Shown here piece after piece: positions 1 to 8,135 of a stretch of DNA of 38,714 nucleotides (position 1 is its first letter; every line of letters begins with the position of its first letter). The notes below the pieces were generated by a model that was given only the letters and a program-made list of their open reading frames with translations, did no database searches and was not told the DNA's origin. The stretch comes from Burkholderiales bacterium (GTDB taxonomy: Bacteria; Pseudomonadota; Gammaproteobacteria; Burkholderiales; Burkholderiaceae_C). The stretch is taken from assembly GCA_026932425.1 (NCBI GenBank), contig JAIXKN010000048.1, forward strand, positions 1,874 through 40,587, written 5' to 3'. Made by a program: the position numbers and the translations under genes.

Positions 1-848
1 GCAAGACGCGTGCGCACCGGGTCACGGTGACCGCCGCTGAAGACCCAGCGGCTCCAGAGCGCCGGGATGCGCGCGTAGAGCCCGGGCATCTGCGAGAGGC
101 CGCCGCCGAGCACGATGACGTCGGGGTCGAGCAGGTTGATGACCGCGGCCAGCGCCCGCGCCAGGCGCGAGGCGTGGCGCTCGAGCGTGGCCTGGGCTGC
201 GGTGTCGCCGCTCGACGCGGCCGCGGCGATTTCCTCGGCCGTCAGCTTCTCGCCGGTGCGAGCCGCGTGCTCGCGCGCGAGCGCAGGGCCGCTGATCAGC
301 GCTTCGATGCAGCCCGACTGCCCGCAGTAACAACGAGGCATCGAGTCCTCCCCCGGCACCGCCCAGGGCAGCGGGTTGTGCCCCCACTCGCCGGCCAGGC
401 CGTTGGGGCCGCGCAGTACGCGGCCGTGCACCGAGATGCCCGCGCCAACGCCGGTGCCGAGGATCGCGGCGAAGACGACCGCGGCACCGGCGCCGGCGCC
501 ATCGGTCGCTTCGCTGAGCGCGAGGCAGTTGGCGTCGTTCTCGACGGCCACCGGCGCCTGCAACGCCGCCTGAAGGTCCCGTTGCAGCGGGCGGCCGTTG
601 AGGCAGGTCGTGTTGCTGTTCTTCACGAGGCCGTCGGGCGTGAGGCTGCCCGGCGTCCCGATCCCGATCGTGAAGGCCGCGCTGCTTGCCTCCCGGGCGC
701 GCTGCACGAGCGCGGCGACGGCGGCGACGATCGCGCCGTAGTCGCCCTGCGGCGTGGCCACGCGCTCGCGCCATTGTTCCCGGCCGCCGTCGGCAGCGAG
801 CAGCCGGGCCTCGATCTTGGTGCCGCCGAGGTCGATGCCGAGCGCCAT
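1..848 (-). CDS. mak: ROK-family fructokinase, Mak-like (3' end cut by window)
   Basis: This sugar kinase of the ROK family probably phosphorylates fructose (or glucose/mannose) to the 6-phosphate with ATP in the cytoplasm. The protein opens with MALGIDLGGTKIEA, the ROK phosphate-binding loop. It continues with VENDANC (catalytic Asp region), GTGVGAG, the sugar-binding GEWGHNPLPW, and the zinc motif CYCGQSGCIE. DPDVIVLGGGLS lies near the C-terminus. The order and wording closely resemble E. coli Mak (about 300 residues). About 282 codons are visible and the last 15-20 residues lie beyond base 1. The ATG at 848 is 35 bp after the stop of the aminopeptidase P gene, so the two are probably co-transcribed. 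Family assignment is firm; sugar preference is inferred from Mak similarity. Confidence 0.88.
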   Translation of the reverse strand, partial: MALGIDLGGTKIEARLLAADGGREQWRERVATPQGDYGAIVAAVAALVQRAREASSAAFTIGIGTPGSLTPDGLVKNSNTTCLNGRPLQRDLQAALQAPVAVENDANCLALSEATDGAGAGAAVVFAAILGTGVGAGISVHGRVLRGPNGLAGEWGHNPLPWAVPGEDSMPRCYCGQSGCIEALISGPALAREHAARTGEKLTAEEIAAAASSGDTAAQATLERHASRLARALAAVINLLDPDVIVLGGGLSQMPGLYARIPALWSRWVFSGGHRDPVRTRL

Positions 849-883
849 CGGCGCCGATTCGGCCTGGGCCGAGGCAGCGGCGG

Positions 884-2695
884 TCACAAGGGCTGCGTGC
901 GCGCGAGCAGCCAGTCGAGCGCGGGCCCCTGCAGGCGCGGCGCCAGCCGCTCGTGCACGGTGGCGTGGTAGGCGTCGAGCCACGCGATCTCGTCGGCACG
1001 CAGCAGGCTGCGCTCGATGCAGCGCGTGTCGATCGGGCACAGGGTCAGCGTCTCGAACTCGAGGAACTCGCCGAAGCGCCCTTCCTCCTCGGTGGCCGCA
1101 GGAACGCTGAGGACCAGGTTCTCGATGCGCACGCCCCACTGGCCGGCGCGATAGACGCCAGGCTCGATGCTCGTGATCATGCCGGGCTCCATCGCCATTT
1201 CCGGCGTTGGAATCGCGCGGCTGATCGTCTGCGGACCCTCGTGCACGTTGAGGAAGTAGCCCACGCCGTGACCGGTGCCGTGACCGTAGTCCAGACCCTG
1301 CTGCCACATCGGCGCGCGCGCGATCGCATCGAGCATCGGTCCGAGCGTGCCGCGCGGAAAGCGCGTGCGCGACAGCGCGATCGTGCCCTTGAGCACGAGG
1401 GTGTAGTCGCGCTTCATCGCCGCGCTCACCTGGCCGATCGGCCAGACCCGCGTGATGTCGGTCGTGCCCCCGAGGTACTGGCCGCCGCTGTCGATCAGCA
1501 GCAGGCCGTCGCCCTCGATGCGCGCGAAGGACTCGGGCGTGGCGCGGTAGTGCGGCATCGCGCCGTTGGCGTTGAAGCCGGCGATCGTGCCGAAGCTCGT
1601 GCCGACAAAGCCGGGCCGACGCGCGCGGGCCGCGGTGAGCGTCTCGTCGACCTCGAGCTCGTCCCAGGCTTTGCCACGCGCGATCGAAGCCTCGAAGTCG
1701 GCGTAGAACTCGCACATCGCGACGCCGTCCTCGACCATCGCCTGCCGCACCTGTGCCGCCTCGGCATCGGTCTTGCGGCTCTTGGCGAGCGTGCTCGGGT
1801 TGATCGCTTCGACGACGCGCACCGCGGCTGGAGCCGCCGCGCGCAGACCGTAGGTGACCCGCTTCGGGTCGAGCAGCAGCACGCTGTTCCCGGGCAGCGC
1901 CGCCAGCGCCTTCGCGGCGTCGGCATACGGTGCCAGCCGCACGCCGTCGCGCGCAAGCGTCGCGCGCAGCGTCTCGTCGATCTTCCCTTCGCCGACGAAG
2001 AGGGTTGCGGCGTCGGCGTCGATGAGCAGGTGCGCAAGGAACACCGGGTTGTGGCTGACGTCGCTGCCGCGCAGGTTCGTGATCCACGCGATGTCGTCGA
2101 CCGTCGAGACGAAATGATGCGTTGCGCCCTGCCTTCGCATCGCCTCGCGGATCGACGCGAGCTTGTCCGCGCGCGGCGTTGCCGCATGCGGCGGACGGTG
2201 CTCGCGGACGGGTTCCCGAGGCAGGGCAGGGCGGTCGTCCCAGGCGGCGTCGACGAGGTCGAGATCGGTGCGCAGGGCAACGCCTGCGCGATCGAGCGCC
2301 GTGCGCAGCGCCTGCGCCGAGGCGAGGCCGAGCACCTGCCCGTCGACCGCGACGACGTCGCCGGCGCGCATGTTCGCGGCCAGCCAGTCGACGTGCGCGG
2401 ACGCGTTGCCGGTCGGGATCCGCTCGAGCGTGATCCCGCTGCCGGCGAGCTCGCGCTCGGCCTGGACCCAGTAACGGCTGTCGGCGAAGAGACGTGCGTC
2501 GTCGAGGGTCACGACCAGCGTCCCCATCGAGCCGGTGAAGCCCGAGAACCACTCGCGCGCCTGCCAGCGCGCAGGCAGGTATTCCGAGAGGTGCGGGTCG
2601 GCCGAAGGCACCAGCAGCGCCTGCACGCCCGCCTCGGTCATCGCCGCGCGAAGGCGTTGCAGGCGCGGGCCGATCGGCGAGCTGCGGGTCTCCAT
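884..2695 (-). CDS. Aminopeptidase P (Xaa-Pro aminopeptidase, large M24B form)
   Basis: This 603-residue metallopeptidase is expected to remove an N-terminal residue preceding proline. Its length matches the three-domain, about 600-residue aminopeptidase P of the XPNPEP1 type rather than the 440-residue E. coli PepP. Two creatinase-like N-terminal domains (SADPHLSEYLPARW, GFTGSMGTLVV; later STVDDIAWITNLRGSD) precede the pita-bread catalytic domain. The dinuclear metal ligands of M24 are visible: Asp402 in IDSGG, Asp413 in TTDITR, the second His of HGTGHGVG, Glu in TSIEPGVY and Glu in EFETLT. The reading frame is open 34 codons further upstream, but homology begins at METRSSPIGPRLQRLR, so the ATG at 2695 was chosen. 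No signal peptide is seen, so it is cytoplasmic. The fructokinase gene follows 35 bp downstream. Confidence 0.93.
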   Translation of the reverse strand: METRSSPIGPRLQRLRAAMTEAGVQALLVPSADPHLSEYLPARWQAREWFSGFTGSMGTLVVTLDDARLFADSRYWVQAERELAGSGITLERIPTGNASAHVDWLAANMRAGDVVAVDGQVLGLASAQALRTALDRAGVALRTDLDLVDAAWDDRPALPREPVREHRPPHAATPRADKLASIREAMRRQGATHHFVSTVDDIAWITNLRGSDVSHNPVFLAHLLIDADAATLFVGEGKIDETLRATLARDGVRLAPYADAAKALAALPGNSVLLLDPKRVTYGLRAAAPAAVRVVEAINPSTLAKSRKTDAEAAQVRQAMVEDGVAMCEFYADFEASIARGKAWDELEVDETLTAARARRPGFVGTSFGTIAGFNANGAMPHYRATPESFARIEGDGLLLIDSGGQYLGGTTDITRVWPIGQVSAAMKRDYTLVLKGTIALSRTRFPRGTLGPMLDAIARAPMWQQGLDYGHGTGHGVGYFLNVHEGPQTISRAIPTPEMAMEPGMITSIEPGVYRAGQWGVRIENLVLSVPAATEEEGRFGEFLEFETLTLCPIDTRCIERSLLRADEIAWLDAYHATVHERLAPRLQGPALDWLLARTQPL

Positions 2696-2860
2696 GCAGG
2701 GCTCCGGTGACGAACGAAAGCCCGGGATTCTAGGTTTGACGCCCGCGCGTGCCCTCGCATCGCGCCAGCGCGCAAGGCGGCTGCGGTCGGCTTGCACCCG
2801 TCGGATGTGCCCGCGTTCGCGGGCGCTCGACCCGCCTGGGTCGGCGTTTGGCCCCAGAAC

Positions 2861-2892
2861 GAAAACGGGCCCGGCGACGTGCGGGCCCGCTT
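2861..2892 (-). terminator. Rho-independent terminator of the bzd-hemerythrin transcript
   Basis: Read on the minus strand, a stem AAGCGGGCCCG / CGGGCCCGTTT with an 8-base loop (core arms 2882-2889 and 2866-2873) runs directly into TTTTC. It lies about 55 bp after the hemerythrin stop codon and ahead of the aminopeptidase P gene on the same strand. It therefore probably ends the benzoyl-CoA reductase transcript. The rest of 2696-2942 shows no gene. Confidence 0.8.
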
Positions 2893-2942
2893 GCGGGGAA
2901 CGCCGCCGGTGCTGCCGGCGGGCGGATCGAAACGCTGGACGT

Positions 2943-3386
2943 CTAGGCCGTCATCGCCTTGACTTCGGCCAGCAGTGCGCCAGCGTCGGGGCCCATCGTG
3001 TCGTCGAGCATCGGATACATCATCTGCTCTTCCTTCTGGTTGTGCGGTACCAGGATCTCGAAGAGCGCCTTGGACGCGCGCTGGTAGCCGGCGGTGTCGC
3101 CGGCCGCAACTGCCGCGTGCATCTGCTCGAGGATCGGGCGCATGTCGTCGTGCTCCATCTTCATCTGCACGCTGGGCCCGCCCTCACTCATGCCGCTGCG
3201 TTCCTCGAACGCGGGGAAGAGGATCTTCTCCTCCTGGTCGATGTGCAGCTGCAGGCGCTTGAGGAATTCGGCACCTTCGCGCGCCATCGTCGCCGCATCG
3301 CCGGCTGCCGCCGCGGCGGTCGCGCGCTCGGCGATGGCGTCGATGTCGACGTGATCCTTCTGCATGAAATCGGAAATCACCGTCAT
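2943..3386 (-). CDS. Hemerythrin-like (HHE domain) protein
   Basis: A 147-residue soluble protein with a single hemerythrin HHE fold, a four-helix bundle that binds a di-iron centre and often O2 or NO. The expected iron ligands are present: His12 (KDHVDID), His48 and Glu52 (LHIDQEE), His79 (MEHDDM), and His115 and Glu119 (PHNQKEE). There is no signal peptide or extra sensor domain. The ATG at 3386 follows an AAAGGA ribosome site. The gene begins about 70 bp after bzdQ with only a hairpin between, and no gene follows before the terminator, so it is probably the last gene of the bzd operon. Its role is inferred: binding or sensing oxygen near the very oxygen-sensitive benzoyl-CoA reductase. Iron storage or NO binding are alternatives. 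Confidence 0.9.
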   Translation of the reverse strand: MTVISDFMQKDHVDIDAIAERATAAAAAGDAATMAREGAEFLKRLQLHIDQEEKILFPAFEERSGMSEGGPSVQMKMEHDDMRPILEQMHAAVAAGDTAGYQRASKALFEILVPHNQKEEQMMYPMLDDTMGPDAGALLAEVKAMTA

Positions 3387-3418
3387 CTCGTGATCCTTTG
3401 CGAAGTGGAATCAGGCGA

Positions 3419-3443
3419 AGGGCGGACCGTGAAGGTCCGCCCT
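3419..3443 (-). other. Intercistronic hairpin between bzdQ and hemerythrin gene
   Basis: A perfect 10-bp inverted repeat, AGGGCGGACC / GGTCCGCCCT (3419-3428 with 3434-3443), has a 5-base loop and begins 14 bp after the bzdQ stop. On the minus strand it is followed by TTCGCC rather than a T-run. It looks more like an mRNA-processing or stabilising stem, or a weak attenuator, than a full terminator. Confidence 0.6.
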
Positions 3444-3456
3444 GTCTTCGGGCCGC

Positions 3457-4437
3457 TCAGGCGGCGGTTGCCGACGCGGCGTCGGGCGCGCGCTTGGACA
3501 CCGTGAACTGCGCGCTCGTCTGCGTGCCGGGTTCGTAGTGCGTGCGCGTTGCGCCCAGGGCCGACCAGCGGCGGATCGGCTTGGAGCCCGACTCGCCGCC
3601 GAGCTGCGCTGCGGTCGGCGGGATCGGCTTGCCTTCGGCGATCAGCTTCTGCGCACGACGCAGCCCCAGGTAGGCGGCGCCGTAGGCGCCGTTGAGCTGC
3701 CCCAGGCCGTCGGGTGCGACGTTGAACGGTGCCTTCAGCGCGGTTTCCAGCGCCTTGATCATCGCAACGTTGTGCGTCATGCCGCCGGTGAGCATGTAGC
3801 CGGGCTCGAGGCCGACGCGGCGCATCAGCTGGATCGCACGACCGCCGAGCGAGATCATCGCGCCCATCATGATGTCCTCGGCCGGGACGCCGTTGGCGAG
3901 GTGGTTGATGACCTCGGACTCGGCGAACACCGCGCACACGCTGCTGATCGTCTTGGGGTTGGTCGAGCGGATCGCGTAGGGGCCGATGTCCTGCGTCGTC
4001 AGACCCAGGTAGCGCGCGGTCTTCTCGAGGAAGGCGCCGGTTCCGGCAGCGCACTTGTCGTTGAGGCGGAAGGACTTGACGCGGCCCTGCCCGTCGACCT
4101 TGATCGCCTTGATGTCCTGGCCGCCGATGTCCAGGATCGTGCGCGTGTCGGGAAAGAGCTGCACCGCCGCCTGCGCGTGCGCCGTCAGTTCGGTGATCTG
4201 GGCGTGGCGGAAGGGCACCGAGAAGCGGCCGTAGCCGGTCGCGCCGACGTAGGTCACCTGCGAACGCTCGATGCCGGCGTTCTTCAGCAGTTCCTCGAAC
4301 ACGTTCTCGGCCGCCTGCTGCACCTTGAAGCCGGTGCGGCGCACCGCCTTGCCGGCGACGTTCTGATCGCCGTCCAGCAGGATCGCCTTCGTGTAGGTGG
4401 AGCCGATGTCGATGCCGGCTGCGTAGATCTTGCTCAT
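3457..4437 (-). CDS. bzdQ: Benzoyl-CoA reductase ATPase subunit (BzdQ-like)
   Basis: One of two ATP-hydrolysing subunits of class I benzoyl-CoA reductase, which drives electrons from ferredoxin to the ring-reducing subunits at the expense of two ATP. The 326-residue protein belongs to the BadF/BadG/BcrA/BcrD (ASKHA) family. It shows GIDIGSTYTKA (phosphate 1), [23 protein letters not shown] and SSVCAVFAESEVINH, whose two cysteines are expected to hold the [4Fe-4S] cluster shared with the partner ATPase, and GGMTHNVAM (adenosine motif). The ATG at 4437 has a strong GAGGAGG site and lies 10 bp after the bzdP stop. An upstream in-frame start at 4488 would extend into bzdP and was rejected. Both ATPase subunits lack the long extension of Thauera BcrA, which suggests the Azoarcus (bzd) type. 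Which of P and Q matches BcrA or BcrD is not settled here. Confidence 0.88.
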   Translation of the reverse strand: MSKIYAAGIDIGSTYTKAILLDGDQNVAGKAVRRTGFKVQQAAENVFEELLKNAGIERSQVTYVGATGYGRFSVPFRHAQITELTAHAQAAVQLFPDTRTILDIGGQDIKAIKVDGQGRVKSFRLNDKCAAGTGAFLEKTARYLGLTTQDIGPYAIRSTNPKTISSVCAVFAESEVINHLANGVPAEDIMMGAMISLGGRAIQLMRRVGLEPGYMLTGGMTHNVAMIKALETALKAPFNVAPDGLGQLNGAYGAAYLGLRRAQKLIAEGKPIPPTAAQLGGESGSKPIRRWSALGATRTHYEPGTQTSAQFTVSKRAPDAASATAA

Positions 4438-4447
4438 GTCTGCCTCC

Positions 4448-5269
4448 TCAGGCCGCTTCGGCCGCAGCCGTTTCGACCGCCTGGCCACCGTTCAGTACGT
4501 AATCGCGCGCCATCAGCGCCGCACCGAGCGCACCGCAGAAGTGCGCGTCCGGGCTCACGTTGAGCGGCATCCCGATCTCCTGCTCGATGAGCTTGACCAT
4601 CGCGATGTTGCGGCTCACGCCGCCGGTGAAGGTCACTTCCGGATTGATGCCGACGCGACGGGCGAGCGAGACGCAGCGCGAGGTGATCGCCTGGTGCACG
4701 CCCATCAGCACGTCCTCGGGCAGGATGCCCTTGGCGAGGTGGCTGATGATCTCGGACTCGGCGAACACCGTGCAGGTCGTCGTGATCCGCACCGGGTTCT
4801 GCGACTTCAGCGCCAGTGCGCCGAGTTCACCGAGCGAGAGCTCGAGCGCGTACGAGGCCGCCCCCAGGAAGCGTCCGGTGCCGGCAGCGCACTTGTCGTT
4901 CATCGTGAAGTCGGCGACCTGGCCATCGGGCTTGACCGCGATCGCCTTGGTGTCCTGACCGCCGATGTCGATCACCGTGCGCGTCTTCGGGAACAGGTAG
5001 ACCGCACCGCGTGCGTGGCAGCTGATCTCGGTGACCTGCTGGTGGCCGAAGGTCACGTTGTAGCGCCCGTAGCCGGTGCTGCCGATGCGCGTGATCTGGT
5101 CGGCCGCGAGGCCCGCGTCCTCCAGGCACTTGTCGAACGCGTCCTGCGCGATCGTGACCATGCTCGTTTCCATGTCGAGCAGTGCGCGCCCGACGAGCTG
5201 GCCCTCCTCGTTCAGGATCACCGCCTTGGTTTGCGTGGATCCGACGTCGACGCCGCCAAAGTACTTCAT
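4448..5269 (-). CDS. bzdP: Benzoyl-CoA reductase ATPase subunit (BzdP-like)
   Basis: Second ATPase subunit of the benzoyl-CoA reductase, 273 residues, homologous to the product of the next gene. Motifs in order are [47 protein letters not shown] and [15 protein letters not shown] (cluster cysteines), then [11 protein letters not shown]. Known family chemistry is coupling of ATP hydrolysis to low-potential electron transfer through an intersubunit iron-sulfur cluster. Its ATG overlaps the bzdO stop as ATGA (5266-5269), which implies translational coupling. The frame is open far upstream, but that part lies inside bzdO and reads as out-of-frame noise. Its short length fits the Azoarcus-type enzyme rather than Thauera BcrA (about 440 residues). 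Confidence 0.88.
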   Translation of the reverse strand: MKYFGGVDVGSTQTKAVILNEEGQLVGRALLDMETSMVTIAQDAFDKCLEDAGLAADQITRIGSTGYGRYNVTFGHQQVTEISCHARGAVYLFPKTRTVIDIGGQDTKAIAVKPDGQVADFTMNDKCAAGTGRFLGAASYALELSLGELGALALKSQNPVRITTTCTVFAESEIISHLAKGILPEDVLMGVHQAITSRCVSLARRVGINPEVTFTGGVSRNIAMVKLIEQEIGMPLNVSPDAHFCGALGAALMARDYVLNGGQAVETAAAEAA

Positions 5270-6603
5270 GCCTGGGTCTCCTGTGTGGTGGTGGCGGCTT
5301 CCTTGCCGGCCGTGATTGCGGAGCCGCCGCGTTGCTTGAGCGACTCGAAGAAGGCGTCGACGCGGTTCTTGATCTGCGCGTCGGACCAGTAGCGCGGGTC
5401 GATGAGGTCGGACTCGATGTAGAGGCTGGGCACGCTCATCTGGTTGCTCAGGAAGTTGCGCGTGTCGGCCATGCCCGAGGACACGAAGCGGCAGCTCTTG
5501 ATGCCGTGGAAGACGATGCCGTCGACGTCGTAGTCGCGGATCTGCTGCGCCAGGCGCTCGTGGGCGAAGAACTGGTTGGACAGGCCGCGGTGGGCCGCCA
5601 GCGCCGTCACTTCGGCCAGGCTCTCGAGCGGCCGCGAGGTGTCGTACTCCATCTCGCCGGCGTCCATGCCGCCGGCAGCGAAGGTCAGGTAGTCCGAGTA
5701 CGCGAAGACGCCGCCCCAGGTCTCGAAGAGCTCGACCAGCCGGCGCATCGAGACGTAGCAGGGCGTGCCCGAGAACAGCAGGCGGAAGCGCTCGTTGGGG
5801 ACGCGCCCCTCGCCGCGCGCGACCTTGGCGCGCAGCGACTCCTCGAGGCGGCGCATGTACTCGACGCCCTCCTCGGTGCCGCGGTAGACGTTCATGATGC
5901 CGATGTAGGTCAGGCCGTCGAGCATCGCGTTGTAGGGCGCGGGCGAGACGCGGTTGAGCGCCATCACGTTGTTCCAGTGCTTGACCATGCGGTTGACGCG
6001 GTCCTCGACCTCGGCCAGCCGGTCGATGTCGAAGCGCTTGCCGGTGATCTTCTCGCAGCGATCGATCAGGTCGCGGAACTGCGATTCGATCCACTGGGCG
6101 TCGGCGATGTGCTGCGCGTCACCGGGGCGCACCTTCCAGTTGCCCGCGCGCTGGCCCGGCAGGTCCAGCGAGAAGGTGGGCGTGTTGAGCATGCGCTCCC
6201 AGATCTCGCCCCACTTGATGAAGGTCGCGCACATGTTGGACATGATCGCGATGTCGGCCTTGGGGATCAGGCCCGCGGGGTGCTTCTGCTCGCGCAGGAT
6301 CAGGCCGACGTCGGCCTTGACGTAGGAGCAGACGTCGGGCGAATAGCCGTAGTCCTCCGAGTCGCGCAGGTAGTCTTCCGAGACCTTGCGCACGCCGGTC
6401 TGCAGCGCGTTGATCTCGGGGAAGACGAGGTTGAAGTCGAAGCAACGCAGGATCTCGATCGCGTTGCCCATCACGAAGACGTTGGCGACCTTCTCGCCGC
6501 GTTCGCGGCCGGTCTCCAGGTCCGAATACCACTTCTTGAAGAGCTTCTGCCCTTCCAGGTGGCCGTTGAACTCCTCGGTCGGGGCCGTGGTCTGAGTCGT
6601 CAT
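5266..6603 (-). CDS. bzdO: Benzoyl-CoA reductase catalytic subunit (BzdO/BcrB-like)
   Basis: A 445-residue subunit of the HgdB/BcrB (2-hydroxyacyl-CoA dehydratase D-component) family. With BzdN it forms the substrate-binding module where benzoyl-CoA is reduced to cyclohexa-1,5-diene-1-carboxyl-CoA. Candidate cluster-ligand cysteines sit in [25 protein letters not shown] and [27 protein letters not shown] and [13 protein letters not shown] are further family regions. The N-terminal half ([20 protein letters not shown]) reads like the Azoarcus-type BzdO. The ATG at 6603 follows AGAGGAG and lies 18 bp after the bzdN stop. A general 2-hydroxyacyl-CoA dehydratase is less likely, because two ATPase subunits follow instead of one activator. 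Confidence 0.9.
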   Translation of the reverse strand: MTTQTTAPTEEFNGHLEGQKLFKKWYSDLETGRERGEKVANVFVMGNAIEILRCFDFNLVFPEINALQTGVRKVSEDYLRDSEDYGYSPDVCSYVKADVGLILREQKHPAGLIPKADIAIMSNMCATFIKWGEIWERMLNTPTFSLDLPGQRAGNWKVRPGDAQHIADAQWIESQFRDLIDRCEKITGKRFDIDRLAEVEDRVNRMVKHWNNVMALNRVSPAPYNAMLDGLTYIGIMNVYRGTEEGVEYMRRLEESLRAKVARGEGRVPNERFRLLFSGTPCYVSMRRLVELFETWGGVFAYSDYLTFAAGGMDAGEMEYDTSRPLESLAEVTALAAHRGLSNQFFAHERLAQQIRDYDVDGIVFHGIKSCRFVSSGMADTRNFLSNQMSVPSLYIESDLIDPRYWSDAQIKNRVDAFFESLKQRGGSAITAGKEAATTTQETQA

Positions 6604-6621
6604 TTCCGGTCTCCTCTGGGG

Positions 6622-7800
6622 TCAGGCGGTGGTGAACAGCAGCGATTCGGCGAAGGTCTCGAGTTGCATCGCCATCTGTTCGAACGAATTCATCTTCTCC
6701 TCGAACTCGAGCACGAGGTGCGGCACGTGCACCTCGTCGAGGTGCTTGGACCAGGCGACCTGCTCGTCCAGGCCCGGCTCGCAGAACTTGGCCGCGGTGA
6801 CGATCACCGCCTCGGCCTTGGACTTCGCGACCATGTCCAGCAGGTACTTCTCCTTGGGCTTGCGCTCGTCGTGCTGCACCGGGCTCGCGTCCGAGCGGTC
6901 GATGAAGCTCTCGGCCAGCGCCCAGACGGGGTCGCCGGTCTCGGGCACGTCCTCGACGATCCAGCGCAGGCCCACCAGCAGGTCGTCGTCGACGACGTAG
7001 CAGTTGTCGTCGATCGCCTCCAGCATCTCCAGCGGCGGCTGCTCGCAGAAGCCGCCGACGAAGACCACGCGCGGCTTGTCCTGCGGGCTCGCCTTGCGCG
7101 CCTTGATTCCGGCCAGCGCGTGCTCGAGCAGCACGTTGTGCTCCTCGCACGAGATGCGCGTGCGCGCGCGCAGCAGCAGATAGGACTCCGTGCAGCTGAC
7201 CTTCCAGGGCTCCTCGGCGCGGATGCGGTAGAGCTCGCGCAGCAGGCGGCGGTTCTTGTTGTAGACGCGGATGCTGTTGCGCAGGCGTTCGTCATCGGAC
7301 TTGACGCCGGCCTGCTTTTCCATGTCGCTGCGCAGGCGCTGGAACTCGGCGGCAACGTAGCGCGCGGCCCCGGGGGAATTGGGGTTCTGCGGCGTGTAAA
7401 GGATCTGGCCGAGCTGGTCGGGGAAATTGCGCGCCCAGATGCCGCCCAGGTGCTTGGCCGCGTCGCAGATCGGATGCGTGACGAAACCCTTGAGCATCTT
7501 CAGCGAGCCGTTCAGGCCCATCTCCGTCGTCGAGCGGCAGATCGAGCAGATGAACGAGCCCATGTGCGCGTCGGCGAGCTTGAGCTCGAGCTTGTTGCCA
7601 CCGCCCAGGATGTTGACCGGCAGCAGGCCGACCGAGTGGGCGAGCTCCTCGGGAAAGTACACCGGGAAGTGGCCGATCGTGCCGACGAAGCCCTCGGGGA
7701 GCTGGTCATCGGCGGGAACCGGTGCCTGGCGCAGCGAGTTGCAGTATTCGAAGATTTGATCGAGCTCGCCGTCGAGCACGGGTGGGGATGCGGTGGTCAT
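6622..7800 (-). CDS. bzdN: Benzoyl-CoA reductase catalytic subunit (BzdN/BcrC-like)
   Basis: First gene of the operon. The 392-residue product is the second subunit of the ring-reducing module of class I benzoyl-CoA reductase (HgdC/BcrC-like half of the D-component family). Cysteines likely to bind a [4Fe-4S] cluster occur in FICSICRSTTEMG, THPICDAAKHLG, GGFCEQPP and AAKFCEPG. YFPEELAHSVGLLPVNILGGG and VVDDDLLVGLRWI are typical family stretches. The ATG at 7800 has an AGGAGA site 6 bp upstream. The frame continues upstream to about 8034, but that extension has no family similarity and crosses the AT-richer control region. The gene order N-O-P-Q is that of Azoarcus bzdNOPQ and matches Thauera bcrCBAD. 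The ferredoxin and downstream beta-oxidation-like genes that usually accompany it are not in this window. Confidence 0.9.
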   Translation of the reverse strand: MTTASPPVLDGELDQIFEYCNSLRQAPVPADDQLPEGFVGTIGHFPVYFPEELAHSVGLLPVNILGGGNKLELKLADAHMGSFICSICRSTTEMGLNGSLKMLKGFVTHPICDAAKHLGGIWARNFPDQLGQILYTPQNPNSPGAARYVAAEFQRLRSDMEKQAGVKSDDERLRNSIRVYNKNRRLLRELYRIRAEEPWKVSCTESYLLLRARTRISCEEHNVLLEHALAGIKARKASPQDKPRVVFVGGFCEQPPLEMLEAIDDNCYVVDDDLLVGLRWIVEDVPETGDPVWALAESFIDRSDASPVQHDERKPKEKYLLDMVAKSKAEAVIVTAAKFCEPGLDEQVAWSKHLDEVHVPHLVLEFEEKMNSFEQMAMQLETFAESLLFTTA

Positions 7801-8135
7801 GACGGTCTCCTGCCGGGTGGATGACGTATTATGGTACTGGAATACCGATTTTGAGCGCCCAAGCACGCAAGAACGTGCATCTTTGAGGTGGCGCAAACAT
7901 GCAATGCAGTGCGTTAAGGGTAAACCCTTGGTTTTGAGCTGAGCAGCCTCCCGATCGGCGACAAGGCCCTCTAAACCGTCACGTTCGTAAGGCTTTTGCG
8001 TCGCCGTCGCCGACGCAAAAGCAGTGCCGGCCACCGGGTTCGATGATTGATCGGACGCGCGCTTTGCGCAAGCATCGAGTCCCTGATCGGGTCTCTGGCC
8101 GCGCGCCCGCGCCGCGATGTTGCCTCGCCTGTTTC
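7801..8135. promoter_or_regulatory. Divergent control region between bzdN and the DUF2799-like lipoprotein gene
   Basis: This 335-bp gap is visibly less GC-rich than its surroundings and holds no convincing gene. On the minus strand a possible -10 (CATAAT, 7828-7833) lies upstream of bzdN with no good -35, which suggests an activated promoter. Further upstream are a GGTA-N6-TACC repeat (7833-7846), a TTGAG-N4-CGCAA element (7883-7896) loosely like an FNR/AcpR site, three TGCA tetramers (7876, 7900, 7905), and a near-palindrome AAGGGT-AA-ACCCTT (7916-7929). In Azoarcus the bzd promoter is activated by the FNR-like AcpR and repressed by BzdR. These sites are only candidates for equivalents. Confidence 0.45.
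7992..8022. repeat. Perfect 12-bp inverted repeat in the bzd upstream region
   Basis: GCTTTTGCGTCG (7992-8003) and CGACGCAAAAGC (8011-8022) are separated by 7 bp. No T-run follows either arm, and the flanking genes diverge, so a terminator is not needed here. It could be an operator or a structured RNA in the lipoprotein leader. Confidence 0.6.

Noticed and set aside
2696-2797. N-terminal extension of aminopeptidase P to 2797
   Set aside because: The added residues do not resemble the family, and homology starts at the ATG at 2695.
5182-7824. An 880-codon open frame on the plus strand opposite bzdO and bzdN
   Set aside because: No recognisable domain. The opposite strand encodes well-supported benzoyl-CoA reductase subunits with ribosome sites.
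7847-7860. TTG-N6-CAA on the minus strand as an FNR box ahead of bzdN
   Set aside because: The spacing is two bases short of the TTGAT-N4-ATCAA consensus.
8043-8135. Upstream start for the DUF2799-like protein at 8043
   Set aside because: It would bury the lipoprotein signal 31 residues inside the protein.
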